Source: Streptomyces griseochromogenes (GTDB taxonomy: Bacteria; Actinomycetota; Actinomycetes; Streptomycetales; Streptomycetaceae). From it: a DNA stretch of 64,000 nt. Shown piece after piece: positions 34,517 to 42,407 of the stretch. Under the pieces are notes generated by a model. That model was not told the DNA's origin. It ran no database searches and saw only the letters and a list, made by a program, of their open reading frames with translations. Where the stretch lies: the NCBI RefSeq assembly GCF_001542625.1, contig NZ_CP016279.1:4340001-4404000 (forward strand), read 5' to 3'. Made by a program: the position numbers and the translations under genes. Numbering within the stretch: the first letter of the stretch is position 1; every line of letters starts with the position of its first letter.

Positions 34517-35839
34517 ATGGCCGGAACGGGCCGATGCCACATGGCTGCGAGTTCGGGACTGGTGGGTCCTGCCACGTCCGTCGCGCGCTCCGGGCCGGTG
34601 GCCCGCTTCGAGTTGCTGGTTCACTCAGTGCTGCTGTCGCTCGCCTCGGTGCTCGGCGCCGTCCTGTGCTGCCTGTGGATCGCCGGGGTGGCGCTGGTCC
34701 CGTTCGGGCTGGGGCTGCCGATGACCCTGCTCTGTGCGGTCGCGGTGCGCTGGTTCGCCGACCGGCACCGGCAGTGGGCCGGACAACGGCTCGGGACGCC
34801 GATAGCCCGCCCCTACCTGCCGACGCCGCCGGGAAACCGGCTGACCCAGCTGCAGGCGGAGTTGCGCGCCCCCGCGAGCTGGCGCGACTGCGCGTGGCTG
34901 CTCGCCAACTCGGTGGCCTGCTGGCTCACTTCCGGCTTGTCACTGGTGCTCTTCCTGGCCGGATGGTTCTACAGCGGCTACCCGCTGCTGGTCGCGGTGA
35001 CTCCGCCGGAGGTGTTCCGCGAACCATTCGGCTTCTTCCCCGTGCACGGCCTCGGGCAGACGCTCCTGGTCGCCCTCGCGGGATCGGTCTTCCTCGCGGC
35101 CTGGTACTTCTCCGCCGAGCCGCTGGCGCGGCTCAACGCCCGGCTGATGCGCTCGCTGCTCACCCCGACCGACAAGGCTGAACTGCTGGCAAGAGTAGGG
35201 CAGTTGACCCAGACGCGTGCCGAGGCGGTGGACGCCGGCGCGAGCGAGCTGCGGCGGATCGAGCGTGATCTGCACGACGGCGCGCAGGCCCGGCTCGTCT
35301 CGCTCGGTATGAACCTGGGCCTCGCCGAGCGAGTCGCGGACGATCCCGAGGCAGTCCGCCGACTGCTCGCCGAGGCCCGCGCCTCCACTGCCGGCGCGCT
35401 GGAAGAGTTGCGCGACCTGGTGCGCGGCATCCACCCGCCGGTACTGGCCGACCGCGGCCTGGACGGCGCGGTCCAGGCCCTCGCGCTGGCCAACCCGGTA
35501 CCCACCACGGTCGAGGTACGCATACCAGGAAGGCTGCCCGCGCCGGTGGAGTCGGCGGCCTACTTCGCGATCGCCGAGACGCTGACCAACGCGATCAAGC
35601 ACGCCGGGGCCCGGCAGGTCCGGATTTCCGTCGAGTTCACCCGCGAACCCGGCCGGGTCTCCGGCGAGCTGCGGATCACGGTGGCGGACGACGGCCACGG
35701 AGGCGCCACAATCGACGACGGCGGCGGACTGCACGGCATTGCCAGGCGCCTCGCGGCCTTCGACGGCACCCTGACCGTCGACAGCCCCAGCGGCGGCCCG
35801 ACCGAAGTGAGGATGTCGTTGCCATGCGCGTTGTCATAG
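34517..35839 (+). CDS. NarL-type sensor histidine kinase
   Basis: A 440-residue membrane kinase starting at 34517 after GGGAGGTGG. Four hydrophobic segments occur in residues 30-200 (LLSLASVLGAVLCCLWIAGV, LALAGSVFLAAWYF), in a sensor domain typical of actinobacterial NarL-family kinases. The HisKA_3 dimerisation/phosphorylation helix is ELRRIERDLHDGAQARLVSL, followed by RGIHPPVLADRGLDGAVQAL and a HATPase with TLTNAIKHAGA and DDGHGGA. It overlaps the response regulator by 16 bp. The signal is unknown; the divergent cell-wall-type hydrolase hints at envelope stress. Confidence 0.9.
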   Translation: MAGTGRCHMAASSGLVGPATSVARSGPVARFELLVHSVLLSLASVLGAVLCCLWIAGVALVPFGLGLPMTLLCAVAVRWFADRHRQWAGQRLGTPIARPYLPTPPGNRLTQLQAELRAPASWRDCAWLLANSVACWLTSGLSLVLFLAGWFYSGYPLLVAVTPPEVFREPFGFFPVHGLGQTLLVALAGSVFLAAWYFSAEPLARLNARLMRSLLTPTDKAELLARVGQLTQTRAEAVDAGASELRRIERDLHDGAQARLVSLGMNLGLAERVADDPEAVRRLLAEARASTAGALEELRDLVRGIHPPVLADRGLDGAVQALALANPVPTTVEVRIPGRLPAPVESAAYFAIAETLTNAIKHAGARQVRISVEFTREPGRVSGELRITVADDGHGGATIDDGGGLHGIARRLAAFDGTLTVDSPSGGPTEVRMSLPCALS

Positions 35840-36468
35840 CCGAGGACCTCGCCCTGCTCAGGGACGGCCTGGTGCGGATCTTCCAGGCGTACGGCGACGA
35901 GGTGCTGGACGCGGTCCGCGACGCTCCCTCGCTCTCCCGCGCGCTGGTCACGCACCGCCCGGACATCGCCGTGGTCGACGTCCGGCTGCCGCCCACCTTC
36001 ACCGACGAGGGCCTGCGCACCGCGATCGAGGCCCGCAAACGCGTTCCCGGCCTCCCGGTGCTCGTACTGTCCCAGTACGTCGAGCAGCTCTACGCCCGTG
36101 AGCTCCTCTCCGACCAGGCAGGCGCCGTCGGCTACCTGCTCAAGGACCGGGTGATGGACGTCGATCACTTCATCGGCGCGGTGCGCCAGGTCGCCGCCGG
36201 CGGCACGGTGATGGACCCGGACGTGGTCAACGCACTGCTCGGCCGGCGTTCCGCCGACCCGCCGCTGCGGACGCTGACCCCTCGCGAGCGTGAGGTGCTC
36301 GCCCTGATGTCCGAGGGGCGGTCCAACGCGGCCATCGCCGGCCGGATGTTCATCTCCGAGAAGGCGGTCAGCAAGCACAGCAACAACATCTTCATCAAGC
36401 TCGGCCTGGAGCAGTCCGAGGAGGACAACCGCAGGGTGCTCGCCGTGCTGGCCTACCTCCAGGGCTGA
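35824..36468 (+). CDS. NarL/FixJ-family response regulator
   Basis: A 214-residue regulator whose start lies inside the 3' end of the kinase gene. Receiver: MRVVIAEDLALLRDGL, phospho-acceptor Asp in IAVVDVRLPPTFTDEG, Lys in VGYLLKDRV. The C-terminal LuxR-type helix-turn-helix has LTPREREVLALMSEGRSN and ISEKAVSKHSNNIFIKLGL. It most likely binds the 21-bp-phased repeats upstream of its own operon and of the divergent serine hydrolase. Confidence 0.92.
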   Translation: MRVVIAEDLALLRDGLVRIFQAYGDEVLDAVRDAPSLSRALVTHRPDIAVVDVRLPPTFTDEGLRTAIEARKRVPGLPVLVLSQYVEQLYARELLSDQAGAVGYLLKDRVMDVDHFIGAVRQVAAGGTVMDPDVVNALLGRRSADPPLRTLTPREREVLALMSEGRSNAAIAGRMFISEKAVSKHSNNIFIKLGLEQSEEDNRRVLAVLAYLQG

Positions 36469-36661
36469 CCGTGAGAGTGCAGGCACCCGGTCCGAGGACC
36501 CCGCCGTGCCCGGCTTCCCACCCCCGACGGGCTGTGGTGTGCGTGGCCTGACAGCGGACCGTTCCGCCCAGGCCGGCGTCAGAGGCCCGGGAGCCGTGAA
36601 TGGGCGGGCCGACCCGCCTTGCCGGACTCCGCCTCCGCGCCTCGATGATCTGTGTCGGCGC

Positions 36662-36968
36662 TCATCCTGTGGGCATGCCGATCTGTTCCCGCTCCAGTAC
36701 GGAGCGGAGTTCGGAGAGGGCCTGTGCGGCGGTCGACAGCGGGGACCTGTCGAAGGCGTCTCCGATCAGCTCGGCCAGCCGCTCGGTGAAGGTGCCCTCC
36801 CCGGCTTCGACCAGCTTCAAGCCGTCGTCGGTCAGGGCCGGCAACGATGACCGGCGATCCGAAGGATCGGGTTGCCGGATCGCCCACCCGCGCTTCTGAA
36901 GACGGTCAATGCCCTTGCTGGTCGCGCCGACTCCGATGGCGAACTCGGCGGCGAGGTCTCCCACCCGG
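36662..36968 (-). pseudogene. MarR-family regulator, N-terminally truncated
   Basis: Read leftward, SRVGDLAAEFAIGVGATSKG, IDRLQKRGWAIRQPDPSDRR and SSLPALTDDGLKLVEAG form the recognition helix, wing and C-terminal helices of a MarR repressor, ending at a stop at 36662. Homology begins abruptly at about 36968, without the N-terminal dimerisation helices; the frame continues to 37237 only as a shadow of the opposite-strand hydrolase fragment. The helix-turn-helix part remains but the dimer interface is incomplete. Confidence 0.7.
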
Positions 36969-36977
36969 GAGCCGGGG

Positions 36978-37215
36978 ATGAGCAGGGAACAGCGGGCGGT
37001 GGTCGACGCGATGCTGCGGCAGCCCCGGCCCAAGGGTCCTCGATCGGTTGAGGAGATCCGAGCCGGTTTCAGGGCGATGATGGCCAAAATGATCATCCCG
37101 AACGGAATCCGCACCGCGGCTACGACCTGGGGTGCCCGCCCCGCGCTGCTCGTCGAGCCGGTCGACGGGCCATGCGCCGGGACGATCCTGTACTTCCACG
37201 GCGGCGGCCGGTTGG
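36978..37215 (+). pseudogene. HSL-type alpha/beta hydrolase, N-terminal fragment
   Basis: ATG at 36978 opens MSREQRAVVDAMLRQPRP, then MAKMIIPNGIRTAATTWGA and GTILYFHGGG, the start of an HSL-type esterase to its oxyanion loop. After HGGG homology ends (GRLGGFVVEGTGSG) and the frame runs out at 37304. The nucleophile, acid and His are gone. The fragment is paralogous to the intact esterase at 31586-32494 and faces a truncated MarR gene, its probable former regulator. Confidence 0.7.
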
Positions 37216-37280
37216 GTGGGTTCGTCGTGGAGGGCACGGGTTCCGGGCAGCGGCGATGGATCCATCGACCGTCGTCGGCT

Positions 37281-37877
37281 TCAGGACGACTGCGGTCGCT
37301 GTAGTCCCTGGACCAGCAGGTCGATCAAGCGGCGGGGATCGTAGCGGGGGTCGCCGTCATGTCCGATGCAGAGATTTCCGATGCCGCGCATCAGCTCATA
37401 GGGCTGTGTACCCGGCCTGATTTCCCCGGCGTCGACCGCGGCATCGAGCAGCTGCGCACAGACGGGCTCCAGGCGGCCGACGAAGTAGGTGTGCAGCGCC
37501 GTGAAGCCGCTGCTGTCCGACTGCAGCGTGTTGGCGAGTCCGTGCTTGGTGACCAGGAAGTCGACGAAGAGGTCGATCCACTGGCGCAGCGCTGCGAGAG
37601 GGGAGTCGGCGCGGGCCAGCAGGCTCGGGCCGGCCTCGGCGCATGCCTCGACCTGGTGGCGGTAGACGGCGACGACGAGATCCGCCCGCGTCGGGAAGTG
37701 GCGGTAGATCGTTCCCAATCCGACGCCTGCCTTGGCCGCGATCTCACGGATCGGCGCATCGACGCCCGAGGTCACGAAGACCTCGGCGGCGGCGGCCAGC
37801 AGCGTCTGCTGGTTGCGTACCGCGTCGGCCCGCTTGCTCCGGGCGGGCACCCGCCCGGACTGGCCTGCAGTGGGCAC
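37281..37877 (-). CDS. TetR-family repressor
   Basis: About 198 residues from GTG at 37877, six nt after AAGGAG (a GTG one codon earlier is nearly as good). Helix-turn-helix: VDAPIREIAAKAGVGLGTIY then RHFPTRADLVVAVYRHQVEA. The C-terminal domain has LANTLQSDSSGFTALHTYFV and LLDAAVDAGEIRPGTQP, typical of actinobacterial TetR regulators of drug- or redox-related genes. It is divergent from an alpha/beta hydrolase, with two palindromic operators in the 159-bp interval. Confidence 0.9.
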   Translation of the reverse strand: MPTAGQSGRVPARSKRADAVRNQQTLLAAAAEVFVTSGVDAPIREIAAKAGVGLGTIYRHFPTRADLVVAVYRHQVEACAEAGPSLLARADSPLAALRQWIDLFVDFLVTKHGLANTLQSDSSGFTALHTYFVGRLEPVCAQLLDAAVDAGEIRPGTQPYELMRGIGNLCIGHDGDPRYDPRRLIDLLVQGLQRPQSS

Positions 37878-37905
37878 CACAGTCTCCTTCCGATGACCAT
37901 TGACT

Positions 37906-37952
37906 AAGCGGAACAACGTTCCGTATGTTTTAAGTGGAACGGCGATCCGCTT
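37906..37952. promoter_or_regulatory. pair of TetR operators
   Basis: Two 21-bp palindromes: AAGCGGAAC-aac-GTTCCGTAT (37906-37926, perfect CGGAAC/GTTCCG core) and AAGTGGAAC-ggc-GATCCGCTT (37932-37952), centres 26 bp apart. They lie between the TetR gene and the divergent hydrolase, in AT-richer promoter DNA. Likely autoregulatory TetR binding sites. Confidence 0.75.
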
Positions 37953-38036
37953 CTCACCATAGCTGACGCCGGACGCTCCTGCGCGCCTCACCTGTCGCTG
38001 GTCGGCAGCAGGTGCCATCGAAGGGACAAAAACATC

Positions 38037-39002
38037 ATGAGTGGCTCCACCTCCCTAACCGACGCCTTCGACTCGCCCGCTCCCGTCCTCTCGTTCAGCC
38101 CGCTGGTGCTGCACGTGCCCGGACGCCCCGTGGACCTTCGGGCGCGCGTCTCCGCACCCGTGACCGGAACCGATCTGCCCGTCATCCTCCTCTCCCACGG
38201 TCAGGGCCCCTCGAACAACCTCTCCTCACTGAACGGCTACGCACCGCTCGCCGACTTCTGGGCGGCACACGGCTTCGTCGTCATCCAGCCCACCCACCTC
38301 AGCTCCAGGACCCTGAGTCACCTGCACACCGACACCGCCCCCGGAGCATCCCTGTTCTGGCGCTCACGAGCCGAGGACATGACACATATCCTCGATCGGC
38401 TCGATGTGATCGAGGCAGTTGTGCCGCAGCTCGCCGGGCGCATCGACCACGGCAAGGTCGCCGTTGCCGGACATTCGATGGGCGGCCACACCGCCGGCCT
38501 CCTCCTGGGAGCCCGGCTCACCGACCCCGATGACGGGCAGGAAGTGAACCTCATCGAGCCCCGGATCAAGGCCGGTGTGCTGCTGGCCGCACCTGGCAGG
38601 GGCGGCGATGCCCTCAACGGGCCATGGGCGGCGAACGTGCCGTTCTTCCGAACCACGGACTTCTCCACGATGACCACACCCGCGCTGGTCGTCGCCGGAG
38701 CCAAGGACGACTCCCGGCACTTCACGGACATGGGCCCGGACTGGCACGCCGACCCCTACACTCTCGCCCCCGGCCCCAAGGCCCTGCTCACCCTGTACGA
38801 CGCCGGGCACGGACTCGGCGGGATCTCCGGATACGACGTCGCCGAGACCACGGACGAGAACCCCGAGCGGGTTGCCGCCGTAGCGCGGCTCACCTGGGCC
38901 TACCTCCGCACCCAGTTCTGTCCCGCAGACTCCGCCTGGCAGTCGGCGTGTGACGCGGTGACGGCTGGCCGCGACCCGCTCGGACGAGTCGAATCCAAGT
39001 GA
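38037..39002 (+). CDS. alpha/beta hydrolase (chlorophyllase/PAF-acetylhydrolase-like)
   Basis: A 321-residue hydrolase. The oxyanion segment is LPVILLSHGQGPSNNLSSLN, the nucleophile elbow VAVAGHSMGGHTAGLL, and the acid and His are in VVAGAKDDSRHF and LYDAGHGLGGI. The fold resembles dienelactone hydrolase/chlorophyllase-type esterases. It is transcribed away from the TetR gene whose paired operators lie upstream, so it is the likely target. No signal peptide. The substrate is unknown. Confidence 0.85.
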   Translation: MSGSTSLTDAFDSPAPVLSFSPLVLHVPGRPVDLRARVSAPVTGTDLPVILLSHGQGPSNNLSSLNGYAPLADFWAAHGFVVIQPTHLSSRTLSHLHTDTAPGASLFWRSRAEDMTHILDRLDVIEAVVPQLAGRIDHGKVAVAGHSMGGHTAGLLLGARLTDPDDGQEVNLIEPRIKAGVLLAAPGRGGDALNGPWAANVPFFRTTDFSTMTTPALVVAGAKDDSRHFTDMGPDWHADPYTLAPGPKALLTLYDAGHGLGGISGYDVAETTDENPERVAAVARLTWAYLRTQFCPADSAWQSACDAVTAGRDPLGRVESK

Positions 39003-39212
39003 GCCAAGCATGGGTCGTCTCCACAGCGGACCGACAGCGCGAAATGGCCGTGTGGGGACGCGTGAGGGCGTGGATAACGGACGCCGTCGCACACTCTGTT
39101 CCATAACAACCGCGCCGGGCCTCGCTGCCGACCGAACCGCTCCTCGTTGCTGCGCAGACGAGGAGCGGTCAGTGAGTGACATCAACACACCATCAGCCAC
39201 AGGAGGTCTGCT

Positions 39213-40124
39213 ATGCGCATCTTCGTAACCGGCGCGTCCGGCTGGATCGGCTCCGCCGTCGTCCCCGAACTGCTCCAAGCAGGCCACGAGGCGGTGGCGC
39301 TCGCCCGCTCCGACGCCTCGGTTGACGCGCTGAAGGCCGCCGGCGCCGAGGTCCACCGCGGCTCGCTCGACGATCTCGACGCCTTGCGCGACGCCGCCGC
39401 CGCGTCCGACGGCGTGATCCACCTCGCCTTCAAGCACGAGGAGGCGTTCTCCGGCGACCCCGCTGCCGCAGCGGACGCGGACCGTCGTGCAATCGACACG
39501 TTCGGGCAGGCCCTGACGGGCTCCGACCGGCCGCTGGTCATCGCCTCCGGCCTGGCCGGGCTCCGGCCCGGCCGGCTCGCGACGGAGGACGACGTGCCGG
39601 ACGCCGCCCTGCCCGGCGGCGGGCGCACCCTCTCGGAGCGGGCGGTGCTCGCCCTCGCGGACCGGGGCGTGCGTTCCTGCTCAATACGCCTCCCGCCGAC
39701 CGTGCACGGTGACGGCGACCACGGCTTCATCGCGACCCTGGTCGGCACGGCCCGAAAGCACGGCACCTCCGGCTACATCGGCGACGGCGCCAACCACTGG
39801 CCCGCCGTGCACCGGCTCGACGCCGCGCGCCTGTTCCGGCTCGCGGTGGAGGGCGCCCCGGCGGGATCGGTGCTGCACGGCGTCGCGGAGGAACGTGTCC
39901 CGACCCGGGCCATCGCCGAGGCGATCGGCCGGGGCCTCGGCCTGTCCGCCGTGTCCGTCGCTCCAGGCGCGGCGGCCCAGGAGTACTTCGGGTGGATCGC
40001 CCTCCTCTTCGGCCTCGACGTGCGGGCGTCCAGCACCCACACCCAGGAACTGCTCGGATGGCACCCCACACACCAGCGCCTCATCGAGGACCTGAACGAG
40101 GGCCACTACTTCAACGGAAACTGA
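39213..40124 (+). CDS. NAD(P)-dependent epimerase/reductase (extended SDR)
   Basis: A 303-residue extended short-chain dehydrogenase-type protein with a strong ribosome-binding site (ACAGGAGG). The N-terminal nucleotide motif is MRIFVTGASGWIGSAVVPEL (GxxGxxG), with LARSDASVDALKAAGAEVHR following. The typical YxxxK is replaced by GRTLSERAVLALA, as in the atypical YwnB/NmrA-like epimerases where catalytic residues are lost. The C-terminus reads QELLGWHPTHQRLIEDL. It likely reduces or binds small carbonyl substrates; the role is unknown. Confidence 0.85.
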   Translation: MRIFVTGASGWIGSAVVPELLQAGHEAVALARSDASVDALKAAGAEVHRGSLDDLDALRDAAAASDGVIHLAFKHEEAFSGDPAAAADADRRAIDTFGQALTGSDRPLVIASGLAGLRPGRLATEDDVPDAALPGGGRTLSERAVLALADRGVRSCSIRLPPTVHGDGDHGFIATLVGTARKHGTSGYIGDGANHWPAVHRLDAARLFRLAVEGAPAGSVLHGVAEERVPTRAIAEAIGRGLGLSAVSVAPGAAAQEYFGWIALLFGLDVRASSTHTQELLGWHPTHQRLIEDLNEGHYFNGN

Positions 40125-40332
40125 TCGACTCGGTGGCCGTCGCGGCGGTCTGACGCCCCGTCCGGTGCGGTGCCGCGAAGTCGTGATCTCGTCGAGCCGG
40201 ACCACGCTCGCGCGACGAGGCGTAGGGGACAACCGGACCGCCCGCGTTGCCTTTGGCGTTCCTGGCCGTCCCGACGCTCCAGCCGCAGGCGTGGTGGCCC
40301 CCAGAGTGTCAAGGGCGGCTGCCGGTGGTACC

Positions 40333-40695
40333 TCACCGTCTCGCGGGTGTCTCGATGCTGAGGACACGGTCGCGCAGGACCGGGAGTTCCGAGCGGATCC
40401 GGGCGACTTGGGTCATGTCGCAGTCCACCGTCACGGTCTCCTCCGTGGTACCGGCCTCGCCGAGGACGGTTCCCCATGGGTCGACGGCCACGCTGTGCCC
40501 GCCCTGTTCCATGCCGTCGACTCATTCGGCGTCGTGTCCCCAGCGGTCGTACGCCCAGGCGCCGGCCGTCCACAGCTCCGGCAGGACCACCAGATCGTCG
40601 CCCGCCCGGTCGCGGACCAGTGATGCCGCCCTGCGCCTGCGGTCGTCGGGGGAGTCCGACGAGTCCACGGAGAGCTGGATCAGTGAGGCTCGCAT
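40333..40695 (-). pseudogene. carbon-nitrogen hydrolase (nitrilase superfamily), internally deleted
   Basis: One leftward frame contains the N-terminus MRASLIQLSVDSSDSP and DLVVLPELWTAGAW (with the catalytic Glu), then a TGA at about 40522, then QGGHSVAVDPWGTVLGEAG, TEETVTVDCDMTQVARIR and the C-terminus to 40333. The middle of the enzyme, including the catalytic Lys and Cys, about 150 residues, is missing, and the deletion joint carries an in-frame stop. It is a clear collapsed pseudogene of an omega-amidase/nitrilase-like protein. Confidence 0.8.
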
Positions 40696-40742
40696 GGCTG
40701 TCACCTCCAGGACCGTCTCTGCACGGTCCGAGAAGACCCCTT

Positions 40743-40758
40743 CCCTACGAGCGTAGGG
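40743..40758. promoter_or_regulatory. palindrome upstream of the nitrilase remnant
   Basis: CCCTACG-ag-CGTAGGG is a perfect 7-bp inverted repeat, with partly matching flanks, 48 bp upstream of the leftward nitrilase start. Probable repressor-type operator left without a functional gene. Confidence 0.45.
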
Positions 40759-41250
40759 AGCCTCGTCCGCATCGCGCTTCCCGTGCGGGAACGGCCTCAG
40801 CCGGTCTGCCGGGCATGCAGGAGGTTTGTGCACGGCCGGGGCCATGCGGCAGGGCGCGGTGCGGCACGGACGCGCACCAAGGCGTTGCCCGCTCCGCACC
40901 CTCGGGGTGTGACCGATTTCGCGCGATTTCTCGATGCGTGTTCTCCGGCCGCGATAGGTGGGCCTTGACGATCAACGGCAGGTACGTGCCGCCCGCGCTG
41001 CGTCTCCTGCGCCGGGGGAGCGGACGGAGATCTCCTTCGAGAAGAAGCTCGACGTGCAGATCTGCACGTAAACGACCTGCACGTCTCACCCGCCGGTCGT
41101 CCGGACGACGTCTTCACTGGCCGGACCGCCGGCGGCATGGCCGCCTCATCACCCACCACGCGCACCGTCCACGGGCAGTTCGACCCGAGGATCGGGATCA
41201 GGCCCGGTGCAATCGGCCGGGGGGCAAGACCGTCCTGCTCTGCCGCATCC

Positions 41251-41322
41251 ATGAGCCTCAGGGTCGGGCTGCTCGGAGCAGCCGCCATCGCACCGAGCGC
41301 ACTGATCCAGCCGGACCCATGA
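41251..41322 (+). pseudogene. Gfo/Idh/MocA oxidoreductase, first 23 codons only
   Basis: MSLRVGLLGAAAIAPSALIQ then PDP and a stop. This matches the N-terminal Rossmann strand and GxGxxG-type turn of Gfo/Idh/MocA oxidoreductases (family pattern: LRIGLLGAxxIAPxAL). Everything after is lost. It is a deletion scar. Confidence 0.55.
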
Positions 41323-41515
41323 CCCGCCGGGGGGCCGAGCCCTTCACCATCCGCGCCGCCTGCCTTCCGGCCCGCGCAACGGCGTTGTCGCGGTCGGCTT
41401 CGCCGCGCAGGGCGCCTCGGTACCGTAACGGATATCGCCTGCGCCCGCCTGACCGTTGCCCCGGCCCCGGTGCTCCTCTCCTGGGAGAGGCAGGGATGAG
41501 CGGGATCGTGCCGGA

Positions 41516-42028
41516 TCAGGAGCCGTCCTTTGAGTCCGTCGCCGTCTTCGTGTAGGCGTCGTGCCAGGCGGCCTTCGCCCCCGAGTCTCCGATCCGGTAG
41601 ACGTCCACCACCGCGCCCACCGCAACGGCGAGCGAGGCCACACCCACGACGATCCGTACCGGGAGGGCGGACCAGCGCCTGCCACCGCTCTGTCCAGATT
41701 CCGCCGCGGCGCGTCTCGCCGCCCACCATACGGCCCCTGCCAGCACGAACAGCCCGAAGGCCCACGGCAGCAGTCCGTCGCCCAGCTCAGTGTGCCGACG
41801 TACCAGGGCGTCGTCGTCCACGTGCCGTTCGAGCCACTCGCCGGCGTGTGTGGTCAGCGGCACGCTGATCAGGGCGACGAGAGCCAGAAGCGGCAGCAGC
41901 GGACCCAGTCGCCGGGCTGCGCGCGGCCACAGCGCGGCTGTGACCAGGGCCAGCGCGGTCAGGGGTATCAACACCACGACCACGTGGACCAGCAGGACAT
42001 GGGCGGGCAGACCGTTGACCAGATTCAT
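41516..42028 (-). CDS. DUF2231 membrane protein
   Basis: A 170-residue integral membrane protein with four predicted helices: HVLLVHVVVVLIPLTALALV, LGPLLPLLALVALISVPLTT, LLPWAFGLFVLAGAVWWAA and IVVGVASLAVAVGAVVDVYR. The GLPAHVLLVHVVVVLIPL opening and the HTELGDGLLPWA loop are typical of DUF2231 proteins, some of which are suspected to bind heme through conserved His residues. The C-terminal 25 residues are cytosolic and charged. Function unknown. Confidence 0.85.
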   Translation of the reverse strand: MNLVNGLPAHVLLVHVVVVLIPLTALALVTAALWPRAARRLGPLLPLLALVALISVPLTTHAGEWLERHVDDDALVRRHTELGDGLLPWAFGLFVLAGAVWWAARRAAAESGQSGGRRWSALPVRIVVGVASLAVAVGAVVDVYRIGDSGAKAAWHDAYTKTATDSKDGS

Positions 42029-42407
42029 CGAGGCCCTCCTGAGGGGGTGGGGGCCGTCAGCCTGGCACAGGAAACTCTCAGTTGCCTCTGAGGCGGGAAG
42101 CCGAGGGCGGCGGGGAGTCCGGCCGCCCCTTCCGGTCGGTGCGGCGGAGCAAGTGCAGCGAGGGCGACAACGGGCGCGGACAGATCGGCGGCGGTCCGGC
42201 CGGCGTACGTCCGTTCTCTTGTCATGTCGGCTTTCCTGGGGCGGGTGCCTCGGCCTGTACGGATGCGAGGCGTTGTCCGGGGTGCTCCGAGCACGAGTGG
42301 GGCCAAGGGGAACGGCTGTGCTTGCGGAGCCGCGGACGATGCCGGGTCCGCGAGTGTTTCGCGGACCCGGCGTCCGGCTCGGCGGGGCCCATCGGCCGGG
42401 GAGGCGG
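42029..42407. other. 379-bp intergenic stretch with terminator
   Basis: Between DUF2231 and the carotenoid oxygenase (both leftward). It contains the DUF2231 ribosome-binding region (GGAGGGCC about 10 bp before its ATG) and the strong hairpin at 42341-42371. No coding frame is supported. Confidence 0.6.
42341..42371. terminator. terminator of the carotenoid oxygenase operon
   Basis: GCCGGGTCCGCGA, loop GTGTT, TCGCGGACCCGGC: a perfect 13-bp stem, 37 bp beyond the stop of the leftward carotenoid oxygenase gene. Confidence 0.8.

Larger units (their letters stand above)
40696..41515. other. 820-bp stretch without intact genes
   Basis: Contains a perfect palindrome at 40743-40758 (CCCTACG-ag-CGTAGGG), 48 bp upstream of the nitrilase remnant and probably once its operator, and a 23-codon piece of a Gfo/Idh/MocA oxidoreductase at 41251-41322. 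The remainder is GC-rich with no frame I can support. Confidence 0.5.

Noticed and set aside
40990..41071. A rightward frame ending TEISFEKKLDVQICT that recalls FxLD-type lanthipeptide leaders.
   Set aside because: FEKKLD is not FxLD, no Cys/Ser/Thr-rich core follows before the stop, no start with a ribosome-binding site, and no lanthipeptide enzymes nearby.
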